Below, in pieces: positions 20,090 to 32,089 of a stretch of 64,000 bases of DNA. The notes beneath the pieces were generated by a model that saw nothing but the letters and a program-made list of their open reading frames with translations, did no database searches and was not told the DNA's origin. Within the stretch, counting starts at the first letter, position 1. Each line of letters opens with the position of its first letter. A program made the position numbers and the translations under genes. Source of the stretch: Maniola hyperantus (taxonomy: Eukaryota > Arthropoda > Insecta > Lepidoptera > Nymphalidae); contig NC_048539.1 in assembly GCF_902806685.2 (NCBI RefSeq), forward strand, positions 15,416,378 to 15,480,377, in the 5' to 3' direction.

Positions 20090-23000
20090 TGGTTGGAGGA
20101 AAGCACCTTATACTGTCTGGAACAAGCAGAAGTACGTAGGTCGATGGGTCCAATGCATCCATAGGTTGTATTGAAAGCGGTGAATCTGTGTACTTACCTT
20201 CTTACAGTGGATGTTCATTAAAGCATGGGTGAATATTAAGAGTGCCTAATGTAAGATTACTGCATCAAAATACCTAAGTAGGTATTTGATAAGTCACAAT
20301 ATTACCAATTGATACTTTCAGAACCAGTAAGTGAAGGCTATAATTATTAATAGTAAGTAGATAGCAGCATTATGACTTATTTGAGAGTTCAAAGTAAGGG
20401 ATTATAGTTTTATTCTGACCGCTTTAATGGATTATTATGTAGGGACATACCTAGCCCAAGATTTGATCTATGAAGTTATAAGTAGTATTAGTATTAATTT
20501 CAAGACTGGATGCAACGCACCGTAGTACTAACACCTTGTATTTTAAAATCGAAATAAGGTAATAAGTGATATGAAATACTTTAAACCAAATAGGCACCTA
20601 CCTATATTAAAGTAGAATCAAGAAAACAATTAGATTATTATGTAGGTAAGTACTTGATACATGAGCTAGTGTAGAAATAAAAAAGTAGAGTTTATTTGCT
20701 AGAATGTGGTACAATTTGGTCTTAAATCTGTTTTGATCTAACACATTCAACCAATAACTGAGTGTGCAAATTATTACCTATAGTACATTATCATAGCATA
20801 ATAAAATGTGAAAATTTAGAATGAATAATATCTACTTAACTAATTTATATATAACTTTATCTATCTAGGAAGTAATGTTGACAATATAATTTTATTCAAG
20901 TCTTAATTTAAATCATTCAACAATCATTTTAAAAAAGAAATATGTACATGTGCTTTAGTTAAAAATAGAAATAATAATCTTACAATAACAACGGTCATAT
21001 CTACATCAATGGGTCAATCAATGGTTTTAGTGCGAAAATTTGGGTTATATACAGGGGTCTGATATAATCAAGTAGGTATGTACTTGATACTGGTGTCACT
21101 TAAATGCAATATTTCCGAGATTATTCAACTGTTACCATTTTTTTCATGTTCGACAACTTTTCTGATGATGTCCACGACCCTGTGACCCCGACTTGACGAT
21201 GAGGTCGACGAATGTGAGATGAACAAGTGGTTTTGGCCGGCATCTGTGGTGGAGAAGTGCACATAACCTTCAAGTTGTGATTAGAAGCAGTCATGTACCT
21301 GCATGGATCGGATAAGAACACAGTAACTCTTGGTGTGAGGCCTGTTATAATGATACAAAAGAAAAAAAAGCCATCCCTGCCTGCCTCATTATGATGGAGG
21401 GTGTAACCTCAAGGTATTGTTATGTAATACAGTAATAAGAAGGTAAGAAACATCTGAATACTACTATGGTTAATTGAAGCAAATCTAGTTTACCTAGTAA
21501 CTAAAATAAAGTCTTAAAACTTTGAATTGAATAGTCTCAATATGAGTAGTTATTCTTGTTTAATTAAATAATTACATACTTAACTATACACATAGTAATA
21601 TTTTAGTACAATTTAAGGATAGAATGCCTGAAATATGTGTCAGGTGCATGTGTTTTCATTACCTACCATTTAATGTAAGATTTTTGGATTTGGGTCTATG
21701 GTAGGCATGGTATGGTTGTGAGAATGATAGACAGTGATAGGGAGACTAATAGAGTCGATTGCTAGATGCACCCATTTAATACCTATCTACCGACTGAATA
21801 GTCTGTATTATGTACTGACAGACATAGATCAACCCGCAGGCCCTGCATAATCAAATATGATTTGAGTTCTCTACTTAGCTACTACTGGACACAAAGAAAA
21901 GATTTTGGAAAATTCTACCTGGGGTGGATCAGCTAATAAATAATTAATTGGTCCACTAGATAAAGTAGGTAACATTGAACCTATTTTGAATCTGTAGGTT
22001 TACTTATTCGACCAAATTAGAGTTATTAGATTACTTTGAATACCTAGTAGGTATAGGGTATGAAATATCAGGTTTGAATTAATCTAACTATGTACATACC
22101 AGAAACAGAAAGACATACAACACTCATGCTCACGAAAGTAGCCATGTGGATGTTGGAATTTTATTTGATTCTTATACCAATAAAATTTATAGTAAGTGCT
22201 AGTATGTACTTTTGTTCCGTTTGCTCACCCTTGTGAAAATTATAAATTACATTGGCTGCAACTACCATTTAAGGAGAGGTGAGGTTATGAAAGGAAAATG
22301 AATTGAATCATTATTATATTAACCTAAAGTGAATTTAACTGATCAGATCAGATGAAAATAAATAAATGGAATTGAATTAAAATATTTATTTATCAGCATA
22401 ACAGTGGTTCTTTCAAATGTTCTTAGAGTTTTATAATTAAAAAGGTAAAATTATATGAGCTATCACATTCATATAAAGTCACTAGTAGCTGACATCCTCT
22501 TATACTAATAGATGACATGCATTCGTGATTTTTAGAATTCGGAAAATAAAAATAATAATAAAATAAAAATACGTTTCCACTTCTCATGCTCGTAAGGTTC
22601 TATTTTACGCTGGCTATAAGAGGACTAAAGTGCGTTTCATGCTGTTATGCACAAGGTATTTATAGGTAAACAACAGTCTCTCTGAATGACATATGGATGA
22701 GAAAGAATGTATGTAATTTCTATGGTGCCAGTGAACTTTTGCACTTGTATTGAGGTTGCGACCTATACCTACAAACTCATTACAGCACCCTCATTTAATC
22801 CCTACTCTTTTCAATCAATCTATAGATATGTACTTATAGTAATATTACTTATTGTTACATTTCCTCGCAATCGAAGTGAAAAGCAGTGTTTATAACTCGG
22901 CTCAAGTGGCTTGTTTGGTGCCCTTGTTGTACAATCTGCTATCATAAATCAAAGCCTTTAGGTACTTACTACCTCGGAAAAACACGCACTGAACAACAGG

Positions 23001-23640
23001 TTAACTACCGAGTACATCATATTTACTGTTGTTATTATTGGATTGGCTTACCAACTTAATAGATGATACTATCTGCTGTAATAATAGAAATTAGAAAGAA
23101 ATACTAAGTTACGAAGTTCAATTTTTATGTACGAGTAAAGGAAACTTTGAAACATGTGTCTCTAATAACAAAAGAGAGTTACGAAGGTGTTATTAAATGA
23201 AGTGGCAATGACTGTGGCAATGTTATGTATTACAGGGTCTGGATTGTTGTATTTCTTTATATAGCCTACTAACACATAATTTTATCATATCGTTGTTTCT
23301 CGGGTATAAATAATGCACGAATAATTCGATCTCTGACTTAGGTTTAGATCTGAAATAAGAAATGAAATTGTCAGTATATAGAGAAGTGTAAATCTTAACC
23401 TTGCAAGCCCCATCGGATAAATAGTGGAGAAACGGATTCCCTACTTTTACTGCCCAAATTTTGACTAGCTATTTGACTTTGGAAAAAGGAGCTTATGAGA
23501 TGCATATTTTTACTAAATAAATAAATTATTAATATAATTATTATAAACAAAAGACGGATTGCTCTCTTGTGTGTGTGCCCTTAAATTATATTAAAATTTC
23601 AAACGAGTTGCACAATTATTATCACTTGCAGACATTACAC
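20090..23640. other. LTR-element interior, non-coding
   Basis: AT-rich with only short open frames (66 codons or fewer) and no retroelement motif on either strand. A slightly more GC-rich island lies at 21,140-21,260 without recognisable coding content. Confidence 0.6.
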
Positions 23641-23643
23641 GTA

Positions 23644-23808
23644 GGGCGATTGTCTAAAACCTGCATCAATCATTATTGTTCTGATTGGCTGAATTTGTGC
23701 GATTCTTATTGCAACAATGCATTGTGGCCAATAGTGAGCGAGCATTAACCAATCAGAGATGATTGCGATCGTGACATTGTAGCTGTCAAACAACCGCGGT
23801 AGAGCCCA
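23644..23808 (-). mobile_element. MITE, CCGCGGTTGTTTGACAGC family, inside the LTR element
   Basis: Minus-strand copy beginning GGGCGATTGTCTAAAACC and ending CAACCGCGGTAGAGCCC. Because the LTRs have not diverged, the MITE was probably already present in the LTR element's template. Confidence 0.8.
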
Positions 23809-24189
23809 CGGTGAACTAAAGATGTTTACTACTGTAGATACTCCACAAATAGTTGAGAATATCGATTTGAGTATTGAGTTCAGTAGTCTCGATAACTAGT
23901 CTTTCAAATCATTAATCAAATTACTAAAAGCCATAAAGCAAATTAAGAAGAAGATTAATCAAATGAGGTATTAAGGGAGCAAACACTTAGCGGGTTTGCC
24001 ATAACCGTTGACACTATAACATTCATTCTATTGACTGTACACAAATAATCGCTTCTGGTGGCTGTCTTGAGGAAGCGAATTAAAAAAAAAATGGTGTTTA
24101 ATATTGTTATGATATAACGTGTCATTGTTATGAATGTGATTATTATTTTTAGACTCTAAACAAACTGACAACCAGTGAATGAGAGAAAA

Positions 24190-24920
24190 GGATACCGACT
24201 TATGTATGGACCGAGTCCTGGTGTGATAAGCGGTGATCCCTGAGAATATTAGAAACGAATACCGACTTATGTATGGACTTACTCCTGGTGCGATAAGCGG
24301 TGATTCCTGAGAATATCTGAAAAGAATACCGACTTATGTATGGACTTATTCCTAGTGTGATAAGCGGTGATTCTTGAGAGTATTTTATGATAACCTAAGG
24401 AGCAAATAAGAGAGAAGAATACCGACTTATGTATGGACATATTCCTGGTGTGATAAGCGGTGATTCTTGAGAGTATTTTATGATAACCTAACAAGCAAAT
24501 AAGGGAAATGAATACCGACTTATGTATGGACTTATTCCTGGTGCGATAAGCGGTGATTCCTGAGAATAGTTGAAAAGAATACCGACTTATGTATGGATTT
24601 ATTCCTGGTGTGATAAGCGGTGATTCTTGAGAGTATTTTATGATAACCTAACGAGCAAATAAGAGAGAAGAATACCGACTTATGTATGGACTTATTCCTG
24701 GTGAGATAAGCGGTGATTCTTGAGAATATTTTATGATAACCCAACAAGCAAATAAGGGAAACGAATACCGACTTATGTATGGACTTATTCCTGGTGTGAT
24801 AAGCGGTGATTCCTGAGAATATTTTATGATGAACCAAGTGGCAAATGGGAGAAAAGAATACCGACTTATGTATGGACTTACTCCTGGTGTGATAAGCGGT
24901 AATTGCTGAGAATAGTTTAT
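24190..24920 (+). repeat. Nine-unit minisatellite with alternating unit length
   Basis: The core CCGACTTATGTATGGA recurs at about 24,193, 24,260, 24,328, 24,421, 24,514, 24,580, 24,673, 24,767 and 24,860. Each core is followed by CTGGTG-GATAAGCGGTGATT. Spacings are about 67, 68, 93, 93, 66, 93, 94 and 93. Long units carry an extra block of about 27 bp (TATGATAACCTAAC-AGCAAATAAG). Minus-strand frames repeating ITAYHTRNKSIHKSVFFS are by-products of the array. Confidence 0.85.
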
Positions 24921-24939
24921 GTAATATACCTTGTCCCAA

Positions 24940-27900
24940 TTGTGTCAAAGGTTGTCTATTTTATATGTTCCAAATGAGACATATTGTTATTGGAAAATTT
25001 AATTCATGTCCCAATTGTGACATACAGCAAGTGGAAATTTTTGATTTTGTAGCAATCGTGCCAAAGGAGGGCAGCATTGACTATAATATAAACCTAAGAA
25101 TAAGGAATCAAGAATGACAAATGGAAGGTGGCAATACTGACGTAAACAATGGATCGTATTCCGGTGACAAAAGCTGGTCCTAGTAAGAACCAACAAACGA
25201 ATTGGAAAACGGCTGACGAAGCGTCTGAAAAATGACGAACAATAATAGTCTGGTAAAACCTGATTCGATAATCCCGATGCGAGTGGACGGTGATCTTCAG
25301 TATGAACTTCAGCAACTGATCGGGTCGCGATGGTGACAAGAGGGAGTCCAGTTAATTTGATGGAAAACAAGCAGACTAACTCGGGGTCGGCAAGTGGAAA
25401 GGGTGTATCCTTTTTATTAATAATAATAGATTTATCTACAGAATAGGGGTACAGAAGTAGATATCATGGTTGGAAATCACTTTACCTGTTCTAGCAGATA
25501 CTTACTAATGTTCAAGGGTTACTTAAATTCAAATTAAAGTTCTTATAATGGACGTATTCAGTAATAATATATTAATTATGTCTTGCTGAATTCGGTACGT
25601 AGTAGAAGTTGTATAGACCCTTTAAAGTAGATCTAAAATGACATGCTGATTGTAAATGCTAAAATATCGGTTCATGTTAATGTACATCTTCGCAGTCACT
25701 CATTGTATTACGTTGATGTTAGGTGGAAACAGCACAGTAAAGAGCAAATTCTTAAATACTATTTCAAGTAACATCTATTCCAATAGACTATATAAGCAGT
25801 TCGCACACGAAGGCTTGCTTACTTCACTCGCTAGGTATTAATGTATGGATCGCTGATATGTTATCAAAGCGTATAAGTACACCAATGTATCACGAAATAA
25901 TTTCCTACATCTTTGTCATTCATTTGTCACACACTGACACGAGACAAGCAACGGTGAGCGATGCAGCAATTCACGGCTCAGCATGACGCTGGGTTGGTGC
26001 AGCGTTGGGTGCTGTCTGTCCTCAATCACCGTGTTCAAGTTAACCATATTATCATAAGAGGACGAGGGTCTCTGGCATCGTTCGTCCTTACGCGCTCAAG
26101 AATGTACAAGAATGGAAGTTTCCAGAAATCAGATTTTATTGTATGTTACATCAATTAAGTCTATAGTGCCATCAAGGACTCGTTGCTTGCAAGACAATAA
26201 AATGGGGCAACAAAACGCCGTCTGTTGCGCTCTCTATCGCACTTACGGGGCTTATGATAGACACAGTTATGCATGCATCTACCCCTAGTGCAAGGATGAT
26301 ATGGGGCATCACGGGTAACGAGTTTATAATAATACAATAATACCTTGGCTAACATCATTGTGACTTATTTTGTTATATTAATAATAGTATTTGTTGTACT
26401 ACAATCGAGATACAGTCAGAGGCAGTCGTCTCAGTTATTTGAAAATATAAGATTACATTGTGCACATTGTAGATCTCATAGTGATCTGTACTGTGTATCA
26501 TTATCAATTAGTGAATTCATGTTTCTTTAAATTTCTGAAATAATATGATTATTGGGGTCTCCTTAGAATACATTGTGGTTTGTTTCGATCTTAGTACTTA
26601 TTAATAATAATAACTACATTTAACCATATTATTTATCTTGATTTCGTAGACATAGGTTCAATATTCAATAATTCAATTTGATAGGTAATTATCTTTTATT
26701 GTTATTCAAGTAGAGTACAAAATATGGTCACATAATATCTGTGCCGACATCTCTGCCTTTCTGGTCTGCAAAATTATTTTACAATCATTATTCATATACT
26801 TACCGATATTGCTTATTATAATACTACATATATGCAATTAAAGATTGGCATATTGTTTTCTTATTATTTGTTTTACGTTACATACTTATATTGTAATATT
26901 ATTATTTTTTTCAACGGTGCCAATCAGTAGGTACCACTTGAGAATAATTAAATGTCAATTCACGATAGTCAAATTGGTAATTCATGAAACACTACAAAGA
27001 CATTATAATCAAGGTCAACTCATATCAAATATTCATCAATTGTATGAGAACATTGGATTATAAGATATTCTTTTAATTTATTTTTAAGTTTAAAGAAATT
27101 ATGAAGTCTTCAGAAGTAGTTAGGTTCATTGGTATATTGTAGAACTTTGTGATTAATTTTGTATAAAGTGTTAGTAATGGTCAATGGGATCCAACAACTC
27201 TTGCCATATCTCTTAAAATGTTTATACTAGTGAAAATATTGTATTTGTGTTGCATTAGAGCATTATGTAGGATTAGAATTCATGTCATTACAGTGGTAAG
27301 AAGGAAAGGGCAAACAAACTTACTTTAATTGAAAACTGATAGTGACATGGTTTAAAATCATAGAGTACTTAGCACTCAGAATTCAAGTTGGTGATAATTC
27401 ACTATCCTTCTTTTCTTTCCTCGTTGTTGTTTTGTTTAAGTTTGATTATATTTTATTCGCTTTAAATGCAATTTACCAAAGATGTTTAATAATTCTCATA
27501 ATTAGTATTGCCACATTTGCCATGCAAATATTTATTCACGTATTACTAAATACAAATACAAACTTGAAGAATATGTAGTTCATAATAATATTTAAAAATT
27601 AAATTATTGATTTCACTATAATTTCCTTGTATTAAGTATTAACATAAATTGTGTTGATTTCAATATTTGATTATACTATTGTGAATTGGTTGTATACGTA
27701 TATCACTAATAATAACTAGATTATAGAATTTTCTTAATATCAAGCTTAAATCAGAATGACTTATAGTATTTACTACTTACTTATCTCAGTGTGATTTGTT
27801 GTGTATTTATAAGAATTAGACTTACAGATGTTGATTGCAATGTACATAATGATTATTGATACCAGTATTTTGTAGGTCTCATTGGCACTTGTTTTGTGCA

Positions 27901-28018
27901 CTTGTTAAATCTAACAATGTTAGCTTTGATCTGTTAGAGGAATTATTATACTAATCATATTAATTATAATATAGGACTGTTAAGGTATTCTATGTTGCTC
28001 CTATTGAGTTATGGGTAT
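24940..28018. other. LTR-element interior, mostly non-coding
   Basis: Contains direct repeats of TCCCAATTGTG near 24,934 and 25,008. A short plus-strand frame at 25,149 (MDRIPVTKAGPSKNQQTNWK) stops within 30 codons; it could be a gag remnant but nothing else supports that. The remainder is AT-rich without domains. Confidence 0.5.
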
Positions 28019-28076
28019 GAGGGCATTACCCTCGGTTGGAAGGCCGAGTGGTCAGATATGGGGACATATCTGGAGC
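28019..28076 (+). other. Hairpin series before the 3' LTR
   Basis: Three consecutive short hairpins: GAGGG/CCCTC, CTCGG/CCGAG and AGATAT/ATATCT. A purine-rich GGAGCAGGATGGA follows at 28,071-28,083 and may serve as a weak polypurine tract. Confidence 0.5.
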
Positions 28077-28088
28077 AGGATGGACGAC

Positions 28089-28342
28089 TGTTGGCAACAC
28101 AGAAAATCTGCCATCTGTCACCCGTGAGTGGAGGTGTGACAGCGCGCGGGAGAAAAAATAGGGACGATATAAAAGTAATTAAGCGAGATATAAGTACTAG
28201 GTGATTAATTAAGCTAGATATAAACTAAGTGGATGTGACAAGTGTACCTGAATATAAGACTGTGGACATTGGAACTGCGTTTGATTCATATTAGGGTCAT
28301 CCCGAGACTAATAAACCCGGATTGGAGGTTAAGTTGTTTATA
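28089..28342 (+). repeat. 3' LTR
   Basis: 254 bp, same length and sequence as the 5' LTR by eye, followed by CTAC that repeats the bases before the 5' LTR. Confidence 0.85.
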
Positions 28343-28864
28343 CTACTGGATGCATTTAGCTGAAATTTAGAATGGAGACAGATTATATCCAACACATAGG
28401 CTACTTTTTATTCCGGAAAATTAAATAGTTCACACAGAATTTTAAAACATCTATACCTACAGGGTACGAATAAGTGATCCTATAAGGGTTTCTTTTTTGC
28501 TGTTAAGGTCCGGAAGTCAGAACCCTAAAAAATTGCAAGTTGGAGACCTAGCGCCCCTGGGAGCGCGAACGCCAAAATATGATTTCGAAATGCTGCGTGC
28601 CAGAAATACTGACCTGTGCCGGCCCTGACTGACGCACACTCACGTGAAGTGTGAACCACGCACATTTGTGTCGATATCTTGGACGTATTTTCATTTTATG
28701 ATTCGCTTGATGTTCGCTTGCCAGTTTTTTGATGATGAAATACTTATACAATACCTTCCTCTCTACAAATAGGTACCTAGGTGATTCAAAACTGAAAAAC
28801 TTATTTAATAATAGGTACCTACTTATTAATTTTTAGGGTTCTAAATAATATCTCGCTCACGGTT

Positions 28865-29304
28865 AGGGTTGCCAGATCTTAAAACCGAAAAGCCGAACAG
28901 ATCAGCCAGTTTAGCCGGACATTGGGGTAAAAAGGCCGGACAATCTTTAATTTTTCAGTTAGTTAACACAAAAAAAGGCTTTTATATTTTTTATTTTTTA
29001 CCTTAAAATCTCCTCAAATTCTAATAATCTTAACAATAAAATTAATGAACCAATCTTTTTTTAATAACCACTTATTAATATCTACTAGGTACTTATTTGA
29101 TTTAAACAAACCTAATGAATGAACCGAACCAGTCCTATTTAAATAATCGTCATTCTTCACACTTTACTATTATTGCAAAATGTAAAAAATGGTCAAATTT
29201 AAAAAGCCTAACAAAAGCCGGACAGGCCGGACACCGTCTAATTTGGCCGTACATGCAACCAAAAAGCCTGACTGTGTCCGGCTTTATCCGGACGCCTGGC
29301 AACA
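28865..29304 (+). mobile_element. MITE, AGGGTTGCCAG family, copy 1
   Basis: Left end AGGGTTGCCAGATCTTAAAA, right end GACGCCTGGCAACAC. The interior is full of GGCCGGAC/GTCCGGC words. The 112-codon open frame inside carries no domain. Copy 2 lies at 31,413-31,742. Confidence 0.75.
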
Positions 29305-29309
29305 CTACT

Positions 29310-30250
29310 CACGGTAGTTTAAACGCTAAAATTTTTAGGGTTATTAGAAATCACTTTATACGTTGCCAGACACTTAGTATCGTGGCCAGCCTCTGCCAGA
29401 CACCCTTAAACTTTTACACCTTTATTACCTGTTATCTCCCAAAGCCATCATGATCCAAACAAGCGTTCCTCCGAGTATTGGAGACATTACACAGATCAAC
29501 TTTTAGCTTTTATAAAATAACAAAGGTCTGGCACGCGCTGGATCTTAGTCCATAACCATAGGTTACCATAACCAATAGTAGATCGAAAGGCTTTGCGTAC
29601 CTAACGCAAAGCCTTTCGATCTACTATTTCGACTAATGAGTTAATTACTAATGTAATATGGTGTCAGTGTGGTTATTTTGCTATCTTTTAAGAGACTGGC
29701 AGCATTTTTAATGAAAGGTTTGATTTCTTCCGGCATACTTAAATAAACTAATGGGTAGATTGCTACGTCGTTATTCGTTATCTATGGTTGCTCCCATGGC
29801 CCCACCAACCTCTCGGTTATATGGGCCGAAACGCGGGAGGGCGCCCGTTCGGTAGGTACTTGCTCTTGACGTTTTTCCGGGCCGCCTTCTTGACTCCCTA
29901 CAAATTATTTTATGTCTCTGTTGTACCTATATATACGTCTGCGGGACGGCGGGAAGCGACTTTGTTTTGCACTATAGGTACCTAGAGAGTAGAGATACCT
30001 ACTCATAGAGATGGATGGAATAACTTATTATTGAGCGTGCCCACTGGAATGGATAGATAAAATAAATCTGCTATGAATAATGATCTACAAAGGAAATAAG
30101 CGCCTGATCGTTAGCACACAACACAACACGCATGTGTGTGCAAGCAAGTGGCTCCATTCGAATGGATGTGAATGTGTGCCGTGTGTCGTCAGCGAGCTCT
30201 TGTGTGTAGATAATTTATCGGCCAATGTCGCGTTTGGCAGCTGCCAATTA
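29310..30250. other. Intergenic with perfect hairpin
   Basis: 29,574-29,628 is a perfect hairpin with 25-bp arms (AATAGTAGATCGAAAGGCTT...) and a 5-base loop. The rest, including a GC-richer patch at 29,775-29,960, holds no supported gene. Confidence 0.5.
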
Positions 30251-30251
30251 C

Positions 30252-30651
30252 TATACAGGATGTAACCAGAACACTATCAAAAACAAAGGGAGTTGATAGT
30301 ACTGATGATTATCAGCATAAGAGTGATGAGATACCTACTACAAAAAAAACACGAATAAAAAACCTGTATTTTTTAAAAGTTCACAATATATTGCAAATAA
30401 AACATCTGATTAACGATAGAGGTCAACGAACATTGAGTAAATAGGCCACTCCAAATCAATGCTGCGTCGTAGGTGAGGCATTGACCAGAGTTTTTCACGG
30501 TAGGTATACCTACATTGCGGGTTTGAAAAATACTAAATCACTAAAACTACAAGATAAAGGTATACATGGTTATTGGCATAGGATTGTGTTTATTTTGTAT
30601 ACCTAATAGCAACGCTAAGTTTTTGCTAGCGTTCTGGTTACACCCTGTATA
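30252..30651. mobile_element. MITE, TATACAGG-TGTAACCAGAAC family
   Basis: Left TATACAGGATGTAACCAGAA and right TTCTGGTTACACCCTGTATA are inverted repeats around about 400 bp of AT-rich interior. Confidence 0.75.
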
Positions 30652-30703
30652 TTTTGTGCCGCTGCTCTGGTTGGACGGTGGGCATTATCTACTTCTGTTT
30701 GTA

Positions 30704-30872
30704 TCTAGTCATCACCATCATCATGATCAACCCATCACCGGCTCACTACAGAGCACGGGTCTCCTCTCAAAGTGAAAAGGGTTTTGGCCATAGTCTACCA
30801 CGCGGGCCAAGTGCGGATTGGCAGACTTCACACACCTTTGAGAACATTATGGAGAACTCTCAGGCATGCAGG
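30704..30872 (-). mobile_element. SINE S2, 3' part
   Basis: Minus-strand tail: a CATCATCATGATCAACCCAT start, GAGCACGGGTCTCCTCTCAA, and GGCAGACTTCACACACCTTT. Lacks the tRNA head. Confidence 0.75.
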
Positions 30873-30947
30873 TTATTATAGTATTATTTTATAGTAAGTA
30901 GTAACGATTGATTGGTAAATCGATGGTAGTAACTACTTATAATAATA

Positions 30948-31167
30948 CTAGCTTATGCTCGTGACTTCGTCCGCGTGGACTATTCAAATTTCAAATCCCT
31001 ATTTCACCCCCTTAGGGGTAGAATTTTCAAAAATTATTTCTAAGCGGATGCCTACGTCATAATAGCTATCTGCATGCTAAATTTCAGCCCGATCCGTCCA
31101 GTAGTTTGAGCTGTGCGTTGATAGATCAGTCAGTCAGTCAGTCACCTTTTCCTTTTATATATTTAGA
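30948..31167 (-). mobile_element. Non-autonomous Helitron, family A, full length
   Basis: On the minus strand it starts TCTAAATATATAAAAGGAAA, contains a (GACT)n tract and GGACGGATCGGGCTGAAATT, and ends GCATAAGCTAGT. TC start, CTAGT end, no target duplication. Confidence 0.8.
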
Positions 31168-31412
31168 TAATATCTGTACTCTGTAGGCACTATTTTATAC
31201 AGGAAAGCGTGTCGACGCTCAACACAACACGCATTGTGCCAGATCCTTAAACGACCACTCACTATTCAGTAGAGACTTAGGCCCAGATTTATACAGTCCA
31301 TTAGACAAGTCTCCATATAAAGTGTGACCTAGCTCCCAGTCGATAGCCTAGTCACTATAGATAGCCACTACGGACATTTTAACATTTTGAAGCAAACTAC
31401 CTACATAGGTAT

Positions 31413-31742
31413 AGGGTTGCCAGGCGTCCGGATAATAGGTAGACGGAAACTAAGCCGGACATAGGTAGGCTTTTTGATTTCGTGTCCGGCCAAAATAAAC
31501 GGTGTCCGGCTTATCCGGCTTTTGTTAGGCTTTTTACATAATATCGCAAAGTAGCCGAGCGCAGGCGACGCGACGGTCGGTCGCTCCCGTAGGCGGCAGT
31601 ACCGCCTGACAACAAGATTTATGACAATAATAAAGAAAGCTTGATTTTACATACAATTTTTTTGTCAATCCTGAATAATTTAGGGTGTCCGGCCTTTCTA
31701 CCCAAATGTCCGGCCAAACTAGCTGGTCTGTCCGGCAACCCT
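31413..31742 (+). mobile_element. MITE, AGGGTTGCCAG family, copy 2
   Basis: Ends AGGGTTGCCAGGCGTCCGG and CTGTCCGGCAACCCT. The middle carries an extra GC-rich block (GCGACGCGACGGTCGGTCGC) not seen in copy 1. Confidence 0.75.
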
Positions 31743-31782
31743 ACCTACATAGGTAGTAGGTACCTAGGTACTTACTTCCATT

Positions 31783-31906
31783 TCTTCTTCTCGCGTCGGT
31801 CCCTCAATTTTGAGGATCGTGGCTCCGAGACATCACCTTCTTCACGATGTTGCACCACATTTCCCTGTTGGAGGCCGTACGGAAGGCATTGCAGAAGGGT
31901 GTGTCG
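31783..31906 (-). pseudogene. LINE RT C-terminal fragment
   Basis: The minus strand reads AIDTPFCNAFRTASNREMWC and NIVKKVMSRSHDPQ before a stop and a CTT-rich tail, the usual end of lepidopteran non-LTR RTs. A SINE S2 tail adjoins directly. Confidence 0.55.
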
Positions 31907-31926
31907 ATCGCTTTAACGGTGATAGA

Positions 31927-32085
31927 AAACATCGCGAGGAAACCTGCATGCCTGAGAGTTCTCCATAATGTTCTCAAAGGTGTGTGAAATCTACCATAGA
32001 CTATGGCCAAATCCCTTCTCACACTGAGAAGAGACCCGTGCTCTGTAGCGGGCCGGCGATGGGTTGATCATGATGATGATGAAGT
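31927..32085 (+). mobile_element. SINE S2, 3' part
   Basis: GAAAACATCGCGAGGAAACC, CCTGAGAGTTCTCCATAATG and GGCGATGGGTTGATCATGAT, ending in (ATG)n. The tRNA head is absent. Confidence 0.75.
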
Positions 32086-32089
32086 ACTA

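Larger units (their letters stand above)
19577..28342 (+). mobile_element. Non-autonomous LTR retrotransposon (LARD-like), about 8.8 kb
   Basis: Two direct 254-bp LTRs (19,577-19,830 and 28,089-28,342) appear identical, base for base by eye. They start TGTTGGCAACACAG and end GTTGTTTATA. The flanks share CTAC or ACTAC, fitting a 4-5-bp target duplication. The 8.26-kb interior has no open frame longer than 138 codons on either strand and none resembling gag, protease, RT or integrase. It contains structured leader and pre-3'LTR segments, a nine-unit minisatellite (24,190-24,920) and a MITE (23,644-23,808). Identical LTRs imply recent insertion, so proteins were probably supplied in trans. Superfamily unassigned because the primer-binding site is unclear. 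Confidence 0.85.
19518..28440 (+). repeat. Helitron-like family B host copy split by the LTR element
   Basis: 19,518-19,576 (TATTATAAAGACGAAAGTTT ... GCAAGAACTAC) continues after the LTR element at 28,343 (CTACTGGATGCATTTAGC ... TTTATTCCGGAAAA ... TTTTAAAACATC). Joining the two flanks restores the family consensus, showing the LTR element landed in a pre-existing repeat. Confidence 0.75.

Noticed and set aside
24190..24920. CRISPR array
   Set aside because: Units are contiguous and similar throughout, with no unique spacers, in a eukaryotic retroelement.
24532..24948. 138-codon minus frame with HKSVFFS repeats
   Set aside because: It is a read-through of the minisatellite; unit lengths of 67 and 93-94 bp would change frame in other copies.
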